Positions 24,232 to 36,404 of a stretch of DNA of 64,000 bases are shown here, one piece after another. Numbering within the stretch: the stretch's first letter is position 1; the number at the start of each line of letters is the position of its first letter. Where the stretch lies: contig NC_133300.1 of assembly GCF_005239225.2 (NCBI RefSeq), forward strand, positions 668,848-732,847, given 5' to 3'. Below the pieces are notes generated by a model. It was given only the letters and a program-made list of their open reading frames with translations, was not told the DNA's origin and did not search any database. The translations under genes were made by a program, and so were the position numbers. This DNA is from Populus alba. Lineage: Eukaryota; Streptophyta; Magnoliopsida; Malpighiales; Salicaceae.

Positions 24232-24232
<1 letters not shown>

Positions 24233-24265
<33 letters not shown>
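24233..24265. repeat. (GA)n microsatellite
   Basis: GA dinucleotide tract within the old LTR. Confidence 0.9.
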
Positions 24266-24267
<2 letters not shown>

Positions 24268-24699
24268 TCTCTTGGCAGTAGAAACTGGGCGTTAGAGGTT
24301 GGTTTTTTGGTCGATTTTGGACCCAAATTTCTCCACCCCTGAGCAATGAAAATAAAATTTATTTATAGGTGGTGAAAGAGAGACACTTTGTCTTTTTTAA
24401 TGCCAAATCCTGGCCCTTGGATCGACGTGAAAGCATCCCAACCATTGCTTCAAAGAATCAATAATGAACTGTTAGTTTTGTGTAGGAAAATGGTTGGTCG
24501 GGTTGGCAACTTTGGGGCAGTGCCATCGCTCCTCTACAACCTCGATCAGCTCGAACAGCTTACACTAGCATGTAGTCAGGTATCACATGATCATTTGCGT
24601 GTATGTTTCATCTAATTTGGTGAAGAAACGAAGCACCAAATACCTTGAAAAGATGGTCACCCAACCAACCCTGATTTGTAATTTATTTCTATTTACACT

Positions 24700-26543
24700 T
24701 CTGATTGGTTTCAAACTTTTAATTTTGTTCAATTTTACCCGTGAAGAACTTCAATTTAAACCCTAGATTTCGGCGTATTTTTCCTTTTGATTCTTGATTT
24801 CAAATTTCTTCAATCAAGTCCCTAATTGGCCATCAAACTTCAATACCTATGCAATTAAACTCTTGATTTGACCTAATCAACTCTCAAAATTCTACCTTCA
24901 CCCTAGAACTTTAATTTCTTCCAATTAAAACTTAAATTGACTTAAAAATCAATTTTTCTTCTAATCAAACCTTATATAAATTTAATTAAACCTCCAATAA
25001 AATTTAATTGAGTCCATAAACATCTGATTTTAGACTTTTTTTCCTCAAATTAAATTTTTCATTATCAACAGGGCTCTTCATCTGTAAAAAAGATACCATC
25101 AAATGTTAATCTTTGAATTTTTTAGCCTCCTTAACCAACTTCTAGCTATTTTCCGGACGCTATGACTTCCTCTTTTCACTGTTATTATTTTTTTGAATTT
25201 TTTTTTTGTTCAAATAGTTTTTTTTATTTTTTGGAAGAGAAAATGTGAATTAAGCCAAAAATGAGTTATGACACTCACCTTTTTTTTATTATTATTATTG
25301 TTCTTCTCTTCTATTCTCTTATTACCCTCTATTTTCCTTTGTTCTTTTATCTTTCTTTTTTTTTTTGTCTTCTTTTTTTCTTTTTCTCTATTTTTTTTCT
25401 TTTGCACCCCCTCGGTATGGGGAGAAAGAGCTACCCTACCCCTGTCTAGTCATGGTCAAGGGGTAAGGTGGTTAGGGCGGCCTCTATACAGTCGTCCACA
25501 GGGCTTGGCTCTTCAGGTTTTTTCATCATGGTGGCAGGCCATGAGGGGGTGTTGGTTATGTCAAGGTTTTTAGGCAAGTGGGAGGGGGAGAGAGAGAAAT
25601 AAATACTGCAAAGGAGGTGAAAAAAAACCTTCTTCCCCTGCCTTTGAGCGTCTAGGGGAGGAAAAAGATACATCGTGCCGTTAAAAAAGCACCGTTTTGT
25701 GCTTCTTTTTTATGTGAATAGTGCATTAAATGGCATAATTTTGTACAAAACATGTCATTTCATTTAAAAGAAAAAGGCGCCAAAACATGTCAAATTCCAA
25801 ATCAATCCTTAATTTTTTATTTGTTCATTAATCAAGTCCTCAATTCCAATTTTAATTTTAAGAATCAATTCAATTGCATCCCTGACAAATTCGATCGTTT
25901 TCCCTGAAGTTGGCCGCCTTTTTAACTTTAGTTCTTGGTTTTGAATTTGTATATTTTGACCTTTAATTGATCAATAAACTTTCAATTTCTTTAATTTAGC
26001 CCCTGATTGCCTTTATATTTAAGCTCTTTTTCCAGTTTGGTACTTAGTTTTGGATTTCTTCAATCAAATTTCTAATTGCTCATCAAACTTCAATATTTAT
26101 GCAAGTAAGCCCTTGATTTGATCATATCAACTCTTAAAAATTATAATTTGACCCCTAAACTTTAATTTCTTTCAATTAAAGCCCAAATTAACTTAAAAAT
26201 CATTTTTTTTTCTTGCAATCAAACCCTATATAAGTTCAATTAAACTTTCAATAAAATTTAATTGAGTCCTTAAATATTTGGTTTTGGACTTTTCTTCCTC
26301 AAATTGAATTTGTTTTTGTCAATAAGGCATTCATCAGTCAAAAATATATTGTCAAATTTTAATCTTTGTATTTCTAGAGCTTTCTCAACCAATCTTTGAT
26401 CATTTTCTAATTGTTCTAGCATTTTTTTTTCACTGCTATTAGTTTTTGGTTTTCTTTCAAATATATATATAATAATGTTTTTTTTACTTTTTGTATATTC
26501 TTTTTTTCTTTTTTTTATGGGGACCAAAAAATGGGTAACAACA
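24700..26543 (-). repeat. direct duplication (~1.26 kb period) inside the old LTR
   Basis: Text at about 24786-25190 recurs at about 26045-26445 in the same order (TTCTTCAATCAA, ...CATCAAACTTCAATA, AATTTAATTGAGTCC, CTCAAATT). Each copy runs up to an LTR-start-like sequence (25273 and 26543). It could be a tandem duplication, or a second truncated LTR nested beside the first. Confidence 0.6.
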
Positions 26544-26548
26544 CTCCC

Positions 26549-27637
26549 TATATATAAATATTTTCCCTAACTACCATAACCAAAAACATCAAAACATCAA
26601 AATCAAGCAAAATGTACCAAATCCAAAAAAACATAAACTTAAAACTAATTATATGTTCAAATAACATGGATTTAAAATTGGTTTTCTAAACCTATTTTAT
26701 GTATGAATGGACCTAGCAAACCTAAGGTAAAACACTCTTATTTTAATATGCATAGCTTAAGTTATACAAAAACTAAAACAACATTATATATCAAAAACAC
26801 TTGTATTTTTTATTGATATTTCTCTTCCTTTTCTTGTATTTTATTTTCTTTTTTTTCTCCTCTCCTTTCTCAACCTTTGTTTTTCTCCCTAAACTTGAAG
26901 GGGTTTTGCTAGGGTTTTGGAAGGTTTTGAATTCATATGTGACCTCTTAATCTTGAAAGAAAGGTTATAAACCCTTAATAAGAACTCATTGAAGAGCCAT
27001 TGTGTGTGAACACATGAAAACCAAATTATTTTTTGCATAATGGTTGCATTGTCGGGGTTAACTGGTTTGCCCACTTTCAAGACCTCGTTGAAGCAATTCT
27101 GACATCATCATCGCATTTGAATCCAACCTTACTCAATTTGAAAGATTGTAACTCCACGTTATGTGTTTGAAGTTGCAAACCTGATCAGCCCAAAATCTAA
27201 AAATTGAGTTATGGCTGATTATGGACAAAATATTGAGGACTTCTATAGATAAATTGGGAAGTAAACATCAAATTTAATGGAAATGAAATTTTAAAAGGGA
27301 TATTCCTTTTTCATTTGCAAAATCCTCATGTCATTTAAAGATCTGGAAATCCACAACTAGCTCTTGAAAAATGTCAACCTGATTATAATAAACTACCAAG
27401 AAAAAAGATGGACAGGGGCTAAACAAATGCTGTGTACTTCTGTTTTTCCCATATTGCACATGGCATAGGCACCTATATCTCTATTGACTAGTCCCTTTCT
27501 TTATAAATATGCAACTTGCATATTGTTGGTCACAATGCACAAAGAATTATCAACGATATTGGTTTGCCATTACATCATGAAGACATGAAAAGGCCTTACC
27601 TCAGAAACTGAAAATTAAATTGTTAATTAGTCAACCA
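26549..27637. other. inverted-repeat spacer, no gene
   Basis: AT-rich with no supported coding region. The first 35 nt resemble the polygalacturonase TATA region (see findings). Confidence 0.5.
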
Positions 27638-29029
27638 ACTATAATTAGTCAACCAACTATCATTTCAACGTACTTCATGATGTATAGATATTAAACGCAC
27701 AAATTTTAATTAGTTGACTATAGAAAAACAAATGATATGTTTATCAGCTAGCTATCTCCTCTCTTTTTTTAATTGGCCAACCGAAAAATTATAATCGGGC
27801 TTTCATCTAATTAATGGATGTTACTCAATTCATCCTTGACTTCTTCTTTTTTTTTTCCATTGAAATTAATTATTAAAAAAAGAAGAAGAAAACAAGGACC
27901 TATTTGTTTTAAAAAAATATCATTTTGATCATAAATTGTAATGGTAGGAGTTAACCAGGGAGAAATGCTATGTTACTTCAGAAGTAATTAGTGATAATTA
28001 CTAAATAGAGAAATAGATATAAAAAAAGACAGAGAAAATAATAAATAATAATAAAAATTAAAAGAAGATAAATATTCTTATATTTTTATAATTTGAATGT
28101 GATTTTTTTATTTTCTGTTTGTGCATAGGAAAAAAAAACTATTTTTTAACTTAAAAGAAGATATTCTTATATTTTTGTAATTCAAATGTGATTTTTTCTT
28201 TTACGTTTGTGTATATTTAAAAAAAAAAAAAAAAGTTGTCCTGGTAGGGGCGTTGGTTTTTTTTTCTTTTATGCTAAAGTTATGATAGATGTTGGATCTA
28301 ATTGATAATATTTTTTATTTGGTCCTAGCAGAGAATCACCCGATAATTGACGGACCAATATGTCTATATATATTTCATGCTTCAAATAATCCAAAAACGA
28401 AATCCCATCTAGAGATAATAAAACGAAAGAAAGAGAATAGTATTAGTGCTAGGTAGAGATAAAAGATTAAACCAAATGATGAGGGCATTATTCCCTCCTC
28501 TTCTAATTTGATAATTGATGATCGGAAATAGCTTGAAAAGAGGCAACATTCCCGGCAGCAATTTCTCACCCATCACGTGGAAAAGGAGGAGATGGCGGCT
28601 ATTCATCATCTTCATTGAGTCTTTAACTCTTGCACACACACACGCAATGCAGCATTCATATAATATGTCTCCCCATCTCCTCCGTAAGCCGCCACCATAA
28701 ATACAATATTGGAGAAGAAAAAAGAAGAACATAATTTCTGAAAATGAAACCAACTAATTATTGTATTGGAATCAAACTATTGTATATAAAAGAAGAATGA
28801 TTCGAGTTCTTTTTAGATTAAGTCAAACTATATATATATACACACACACACTTTCATTCATTAAATAATATTGCATGATGATATTGTCATTAACCTACTA
28901 ATTACTTGTAGAACATCATAATTTACAAAAAGTTTGTGTGCTCAGCAACTTATCGCATGGGATATGTTCATTTTTCTTCATCTAAACTCGTAACTTGTAA
29001 AAAAGCATGTGGTCGTATATATAATCGAG

Positions 29030-29245
29030 TTTGTTTGGTAATGAAGTTATGGTTGTTTTTGCAAATAACTTTTCTTACCAAAAAATACATGTCAATGATT
29101 TTTTTTTATTTTTAAAAAAATTATTTTTGATATCAACACATCAAAATGATTTGAAAACAATAAAAACATATTAATTTAAAATTAATAAAAAAAAATTAAA
29201 TTTTTTAAAAATATTTTTGAAACACAAAAACAAATAGGCTTAATA
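29030..29245 (+). repeat. dispersed AT-rich repeat in the right arm
   Basis: Starts GTTTGTTTGGTAATGAAG, passes ATCAACACATCAAAATGATT, ends AACACAAAAACAAATAG. The left arm lacks it at the matching position, so it inserted into the right arm or was lost from the left. The style is that of short interspersed repeats I associate with poplar. It recurs at 31565-31775. Confidence 0.5.
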
Positions 29246-29397
29246 ATGAGAAGTGCAAATTGTTGAAGTTCAAGATTGACAAGTTTAATTTCTTTTAATT
29301 AATAATAATCATTTGGAGCTCACAAATATTCAGGCAATAATTAAGATCCCTGGCTACAACATTTGGAGGAGTCGATCCGAAACCACCATACACTCCC

Positions 29398-29405
29398 TAT
29401 AATTA
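29398..29405 (+). promoter_or_regulatory. TATA-like box of the right-arm polygalacturonase
   Basis: TATAATTA, 76 nt before the ATG at 29474 and aligned with the TATA box of the left-arm gene. Confidence 0.5.
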
Positions 29406-29473
29406 TTTTCCCTAACTGCCATTTTTGTACCGTCCAACTGAAATCCCTAGCTAGCTCATAATTTCTCTCTTCT

Positions 29474-31025
29474 ATGGCTAAGTTTGTTGTTTCATATTTA
29501 GTACTCTTCCTTTTCTGCATTTTTCAGCAATCAAATGCAGCTTCTGCATCCTATAATGTGATCAAGTTTGGTGCAAAACCGGATGGCAAAACTGACTCAA
29601 CGCAACCCTTTCTTAAGGCATGGTCAGCTGCATGTAGCTCAGCTTCTCCATCCACAATCTATGTGCCTAAAGGAAGGTATTTGCTCAAGGCAACAGTGTT
29701 TAGAGGTCCATGCAAGAATAAAATTACGGTTCAGATAGATGGAACCCTTGTAGCTCCTGCAGATTATCGTGCTCTAGGCAACTCAGGGTACTGGATTTTG
29801 TTCATAAAAGTCAATCGAGTTTCTGTCTTTGGTGGCACCCTTGATGCTAAAGGTGCTGGCTTCTGGGCTTGCCGGAAATCTGGACAGAATTGCCCTGTCG
29901 GAGCTAGGGTAAGTGTGTGTGTGTGTGAGTTTACATATATACATACATACATTTGAAGTTTAAAATCAATTTAGTATTTTAACAAGTTGCATTATATATA
30001 TTTTCAATTAATGCAGTCTATAACAATAGGATGAATTTGTTAATGCAGTCTATAACATTCAACTGGGCAAATGACATCCTGATTAGCGGCTTGACATCAA
30101 TCAACAGTCAATAAATGCACCTTGTTATCAACAGTTGCAACAATGTCTTGGTCCGAAATGTAAGGGTAATTGCTCCAGACCAAAGCCCTAACACCGACGG
30201 TATTCACGTGCAAACACCGACCGGAGTTACAATCACGTACCGGCAGCACACTTCAGACAGGAGATGACTGCATATCAATCGGTCCAAGCACTAGGAACCT
30301 GCTCATGAGCAGCATTAAGTGTGGCCCTGGACATGGTATCAGGTAACCTATTTTTTCATCTTTAGTGTCCTCAAACAGATGAAATGTATTCAAAAATAAT
30401 ATATGATATGAAAATAAATTTAGTACTTCTATGATGTTTTCGAGTGAATGAATTTATATTCTTTCGTAATAAAAAGGATATGATAACATTTCTTGACTGT
30501 TTTAACTGCAAATTAAGAATCCTAACCAGTACAACATTGAAGTGGTTCTGATTGATTAATTAATTTGTTGTACCTTAAATTTTACAGCATTGGAAGTCTA
30601 GGCAAGGAATTCAACGAAGATGGTGTAGACAATATAACCTTAACAAATTCAATCTTCAGTGGATCAGACAATGGTGTAAGGATAAAATCGTGGGCTAGGC
30701 CCAGCAATGGATTTGTGAGGAATGTTGTGTTCCAAAACTTGATTATGAAAAATGTTAAGACCCAATTATCATTGACCAAAATTATTGCCCAAATAACCAG
30801 GGCTGTCCTGGTCAGGTAATTAATTACAGTATTTCAATTAGCTAATTAATTAATGTATTTAATTCATATGATGAAATCTAATTAATTTTTTTTTGTTTAA
30901 TTTAATAGAGCTCTGGGGTGCAGATTAGTCAAGTGACATACAGGAACATACAAGGAACATCAGCAACACCAGAGGCTGTGACATTTGATTGCAGCCCCAG
31001 TAATCCTTGCAGTGGAATCAAATTA
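29474..31025 (+). pseudogene. polygalacturonase pseudogene, cut by assembly gap
   Basis: Paralog of the gene at 19939-21621 in the opposite arm. Exon 1 (29474-29908) is fully open and nearly identical, including the signal peptide. Exon 2 (30049-30342) has a nonsense codon, TCA to TAA at 30112-30114, and a 4-nt insertion (GTAC near 30237-30240) that shifts the frame just after the NTDG motif. Exon 3 (30588-30815) is 1 nt short near 30760 (AAGACCC for AAGAACCC). Exon 4 begins at 30909 and is lost in the N run. The stop and the 4-nt insertion recur in the copy after the gap, so they are not random errors in one contig; the 1-nt deletion does not recur. Confidence 0.85.
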
Positions 31026-31525
31026 NNNNNNNNNNNNNNNNNNNNNNNNNNNNNNNNNNNNNNNNNNNNNNNNNNNNNNNNNNNNNNNNNNNNNNNNNNN
31101 NNNNNNNNNNNNNNNNNNNNNNNNNNNNNNNNNNNNNNNNNNNNNNNNNNNNNNNNNNNNNNNNNNNNNNNNNNNNNNNNNNNNNNNNNNNNNNNNNNNN
31201 NNNNNNNNNNNNNNNNNNNNNNNNNNNNNNNNNNNNNNNNNNNNNNNNNNNNNNNNNNNNNNNNNNNNNNNNNNNNNNNNNNNNNNNNNNNNNNNNNNNN
31301 NNNNNNNNNNNNNNNNNNNNNNNNNNNNNNNNNNNNNNNNNNNNNNNNNNNNNNNNNNNNNNNNNNNNNNNNNNNNNNNNNNNNNNNNNNNNNNNNNNNN
31401 NNNNNNNNNNNNNNNNNNNNNNNNNNNNNNNNNNNNNNNNNNNNNNNNNNNNNNNNNNNNNNNNNNNNNNNNNNNNNNNNNNNNNNNNNNNNNNNNNNNN
31501 NNNNNNNNNNNNNNNNNNNNNNNNN
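31026..31525. other. assembly gap, 500 N
   Basis: Exactly 500 unknown bases. Open frames spanning it are meaningless. Confidence 0.99.
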
Positions 31526-32004
31526 TAACTTGTAAAAAAGCATGTGGCCCGTATATATAATCAAGTTTGTTTGGTAATGAAGTTATGGTTGTTTTGCAAA
31601 TAATTTTTTTTATCAAAATACATATGTCAATGATTTTTTTTATTTTTTAAAAAAATTATTTTTAATATCAAGCACATCAAAATGATTTGAAAACAATAAA
31701 AACATATTAATTTAAAATTAATAAAAAAAATTAAATTTTTTTTAAAATATTTTTGAAAACACAAAAACAAATAGGCTTAATAATGAGAAGTGCAAAATTG
31801 TTGAAGTTCAAGATGACAAGTTTAATGTTCTTTTAATTAATAATAATCATTTGGGAGCTCACAAATATTCAGGCAATAATTAAGATCCCTGGCTACAACA
31901 TTTGGAGGAGTCGATCCGAAACCACCATACACTCCCTATAATTATTTTCCCTAACTGCCATTTTCCAACTGAAATCCCTAGCTAGCTCATAATTTCTCTC
32001 TTCT

Positions 32005-33669
32005 ATGGCATAAGTTTGTTGTTTCATATTTAGTACTCTTCCCTTTTCTGCATTTTTCAGCAATCAAATGCAGCTTCTGCATCCTATAATGTGATCAAGT
32101 TTGGTGCAAAACCGGATGGCAAAACTGACTCAACGCAACCCTTTCTTAAGGCATGGTCAGCTGCATGTAGCTCAGCTTCTCCATCCACAATCTATGTGCC
32201 TAAAGGAAGGTATTTGCTCAAGGCAACAGTGTTTAGAGGTCCATGCAAGAATAAAATTACGGTTCAGATAGATGGAACCCTTGTAGCTCCTGCAGATTAT
32301 CGTTGCTCTTAGGCAACTCAGGGTACTGGATTTTGTTCATAAAAGTCAATCGAGTTTCTGTCTTTGTGGCACCTTGATGCTAAAGGTGCTGGCTTCTGGG
32401 CTTGCCGGAAATCTGGACAGAATTGCCCTGTCGGAGCTAGGGTAAGTGTGTTGTGTGTGAGTTTACATATATACATACATACATTTGAAGTTTAAAAAAT
32501 CAATTTAGTATTTTAACAAGTTGCATTATATATATTTTCAATTAATGCAGTCTATAACAATAGGATGAATTTGTTAATGCAGTCTATAACATTCAACTGG
32601 GCAAATGACATCCTGATTAGCGGCTTTGACATTTCAATCCAACAGTCAATAAATGCACCTTGTTATCATCAACAGTTGCAAACAATGTCTTGGTCGAAAT
32701 GTAAGGGTAATTGCTCCAGACCAAAGCCCTAACACCGACGGTATTCACGTGCAAACACCGACCGGAGTTACAATCACGTACCGGCAGCACACTTCAGACA
32801 GGAGATGACTGCATATCAATCGGTCCAAGCACTAGGAACCTGCTCATGAGCAGCATTAAGTGTGGCCCTGGACATGGTATCAGGTAACCTATTTTTTCAT
32901 CTTTAGTGTCCTCAAACAGATGAAATGTATTCAAAAATAATATATGATATGAAAATAAATTTAGTACTTCTATGATGTTTTCGAGTGAATGAATTTATAT
33001 TCTTTCGTAATAAAAAGGATATGATAACATTTCTTGACTGTTTTAACTGCAAATTAAGAATCCTAACCAGTACAACATTGAAGTGGTTCTGATTGATTAA
33101 TTAAATTTGTTGTACCTTAATTTTACAGCATTGGAAGTCTAGGCAAGGAATTCAACGAAGATGGTGTAGACATATAACCTTAACAAATTCAATCTTCAGT
33201 GGATCAGACAATGGTGTAAGGATAAAATCGTGGGCTAGGCCCAGCAATGGATTTGTGAGGAATGTTGTGTTCCAAAACTTGATTATGAAAAATGTTAAGA
33301 ACCCAATTATCATTGACCAAAATTATTGCCCAGATAACCAGGGCTGTCCTGGTCAGGTAATTAATTACAGTATTTCAATTAGCTAATTAATTAATGTATT
33401 TAATTCATATGATGAAATCTAATTAATTTTTTTTGTGTTTAATTTAATAGAGCTCTGGGGTGCAGATTAGTCAAGTGACATACAGGAACATACAAGGAAC
33501 ATCAGCAACACCAGAGGCTGTGACATTTGATTGCAGCCCCAGTAATCCTTGCAGAGGAATCAAATTACAAGACATAAAACTCACTTACACGAACACAGCA
33601 GCAACATCATCATGTAAGAACATAGGTGGAACCATCAGTGGAGTGCTTATGCCTGAGAGTTGTATATAA
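32005..33669 (+). pseudogene. second copy of the polygalacturonase pseudogene, probably an assembly duplicate
   Basis: Exons by homology: 32005-32441, 32583-32883, 33129-33356, 33451-33669. The ATG is followed at once by a stop (ATGGCATAA, one extra base). Exon 1 is 437 nt and exon 2 is 301 nt instead of 435 and 290, because of scattered 1-3 nt indels. Exon 3 lacks one base near 33171 (GACATATAACC). Exon 2 shares the TAA and GTAC lesions of the copy at 29474. Exon 4 is clean and ends ...PESCI. Differences from the first copy are mostly single-base indels, concentrated between the gap and about 33180, which suggests poor sequence at a contig end more than evolution. Confidence 0.75.
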
Positions 33670-34457
33670 TAATTAGGATTGATGATTATCTTAATTATTT
33701 TGGATTAGTGGGTGAAAGTGAAACACACCATGCATGTGTAAGCAGCTATTAAAGCTAACATGATTGAGTGTGGCAGTAAATATTGTTCTTCAATTGTACG
33801 TAGCTGTTGAATTTTGTATCAAAATATTGCATATTACGTCGTGATGATACCATTTATTTTCTAAGGGGGGAATGTTTCTTAGATATATTTAGTTAAAAAG
33901 ATAAAAACAGTCTATCTTTGGAATATTATTTAAATAATTTTTTTATTATTAAAATAAAAGATATATATCAGAATATATTACTATATACTTTCGTTGTTGG
34001 CTAGAATATACTCAAAAGTTATCTAATTTTAATAAAGTAATTCATAAACCATTTGATTTTTCAAATCGAAGAGTCTCTATGAAATATATAATATTTATTT
34101 ATATAAGCTAAAATCCATGGGGCGGGTCTTTTAGCTAGCTTTTTGTGAGGTTTGAATTCCATATATATATATCAAAGATATTTATGTGTATGTATTATGA
34201 GAGAGTGCCTAATTTCAACTCCTGTGAAAGCTAAGCCTAGCTAGTCATGGTCAAATGGGAAAATAGTTGTATCGTCTACCTCTTCTCTTCTCCAAGTTTG
34301 ACAATATCTCTGTAAATGCTAATAGAAGTTTCCTTTGAGCATATCCTTCTCTTTTAATCAGATTGAAAAGGGAAAATGGAGAAAAAAGTCCACGCGTTCT
34401 CAGGTTTCATCGCTTCAACAATTCTTGGTGACCTCACAATGCATGGTGATGAATATC

Positions 34458-34461
<4 letters not shown>

Positions 34462-34498
<37 letters not shown>
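34462..34498. repeat. (GA)n microsatellite
   Basis: Pure GA tract. A short open frame crossing it reads RERERE and is not a gene. Confidence 0.95.
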
Positions 34499-34500
<2 letters not shown>

Positions 34501-36404
34501 GGGTAGTATCATCCTTTTACCAAAAAAAGTGACAAACTTTTGGTCAAAATTGAAAATGTTTTCGAATTTTCTTTCACATTTTCTTGTTCTTTTGCATGAT
34601 GCGATTAAAAAGTTGTGTTTGTGGTCAAATTTAGGTAGCAAGTTTAACATGTATCCAATCGATTGTTATATTATTATTCAACACCTTATTAAATTGGAGA
34701 TCTTAATTAGCTGGTAATTAGCACTAGTTAGGCCGTCGTAAATCATTTGATTTCAAAGATGAAATATAGTATTTTAGCATCTCTAGGCACACCAGTCAAA
34801 AAATGGGTTCATTTTCAAAGAGATTAGAGTCCACTAACTAAATTCTAGTTAAGGTCTTAATCAGCACAAGTCACCATCTCCGAGACAAGATTTAGACACG
34901 CGTAATTAAGCACACTTAATATTATGTTGAATATTACTATTTCATCATTTGTACAATACTATTATCTTAATTGCAAACCAAAGAAAGAAAAATATATATT
35001 TTTTAAAAAGGTACACCTTAATGATCATGAGCAAGTATCCAATAAAATCAACTTTAAAAATATAAATTAATTAGTTAGATTTTAAATTTATTTTTTAAAA
35101 TTATTTATTTCATTTTTATAAATTTTAGAATTATTAAAATTTATATAATTATTAACTTTAAAAAATTATAAAATTAATCAAGATACGTGTAAATTTAATA
35201 AAATATCTACTTAATCAAATAAAAAATATATCAAAGAGCATAGAGGGAAAGGGAAATTTGCTATAATGTGCAAAAGCATTGAACCGATGGTGAAAAGGGA
35301 AGAAAATTGAAGAAACTATAAAATGGCTGTAAAGATTTTTATCATTGTTTATTATAGCTTTCAATTAAATCAAATTATTTATCAATTGAAATTATTATTT
35401 TTCTCAAATGATTTTAAAAGCATAATCTAGCGTAGTGTATTTAAAATAACAATTTTTTAAAATATTAATCGTAATGCTCAGATTTATGAACTTAAAGGGA
35501 GGTGAAAAACCTTATACCAAACCTATGCACGCAACAAAAACAGCTTTAATTAGTTAGATTTGGTACTGTTATTAAAAATGGTACGAGGTAATATTAAACT
35601 TAAACTTTATTTTATTTTATTTTTAAAATAAATCAAAATAATATCATTGTAATTTTAAAAAAAAATATTTTGATTAATTTGAGTTAAGCTGTTCATTCTA
35701 TGATGAGATGGGGTTTGGTTCGAAATTGAAAAAGGTCAAATTATATGGACAGCTTGCCAGCTTTGACTAGTCCACGTATTAAGGACAAATTAACAGTAGC
35801 GAAACATGCCTCCAAATGTTGCTGGCTGTACCACACACCAAGCCTGCCTAAATTTATATTACGTAATTAACATTACGTACTCCAATTTCTCTTCCTTCCA
35901 TCACTTGCCCCCATTGGATTCTCTTGATTTTTCTTCAAAATTATTATTATTATTATTATATAAATGTGCCTGGGATGTGGATGGATTGCCTTTAAGTCAT
36001 GTCCATATGTCTATTTGCTTAATATTCAAGGTTGAGCAAATACATGGATAGAAAGCACAAGTACTCCATGTCAAAAGATTGAAATATTGTTATTGCCAAA
36101 TAAAAAATTAAAAAGCATTCACTTAGTTTATCACAATTTTTTTATTTAAAATAATGGGTGTTCTTGGATATTTTATATATTGATTGAGACTAAATTCTCT
36201 TTAAGAGCAAATCCCTACACTAATCCGATATTGATTTTAAAATTTAAACCCTAAAAATCTAGAAAATAAGTATATATTCTTAAATATTATCACCCTCACA
36301 ATTGATATATCATTTATATTCTTCAATTATTAGCTCAAGAGATAGAGATAATAAAGATAAAAAAGACATGATGGAAAATAAGACAGGAACATAATTTTAT
36401 CTAT

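Larger units (their letters stand above)
23106..26543 (-). repeat. old solo LTR of a related family, minus orientation
   Basis: On the minus strand it starts TGTTGTTACCCATTTTTTGG at 26543, like the LTR at 5549 (TGTTGTAACCCATTTTTGG). It ends at 23106 with the complement of TGTTACACGTGTGTGG. Between, it keeps collinear landmarks of that LTR: GAAG tract (24003-24037), GGGTTGGACCCAGCCC, AATAAACTAGTTATTAAAG, and GAGTCACCACCTAATATTTTG. Flanks are CTCCT (23101-23105) and CTCCC (26544-26548), a plausible decayed 5-bp target duplication. At 3.4 kb it is longer than the 1.68 kb LTR because of an internal duplication and inserted sequence. No interior or second LTR is seen, so I call it solo. Confidence 0.6.
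27638..33835 (+). repeat. right arm of large inverted duplication (contains gap and repeated segment)
   Basis: Mirror of 19790-22890. From about 28990 the arm sequence is present twice, before the gap (to 31025) and after it (31526 onward), so the arm is longer than its partner by the gap and the repeated part. A ~215 bp AT-rich repeat (about 29030-29245 and 31565-31775) is absent from the left arm. Confidence 0.75.

Noticed and set aside
24388..24615. 75-codon frame with a normal-looking composition
   Set aside because: It lies inside the old minus-strand LTR region and resembles nothing I know.
30918..31616. Long frames crossing the N run
   Set aside because: They consist of unknown bases.
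34376..34717. 113-codon frame
   Set aside because: It crosses a (GA)n microsatellite (RERERE) and has no recognisable domain.
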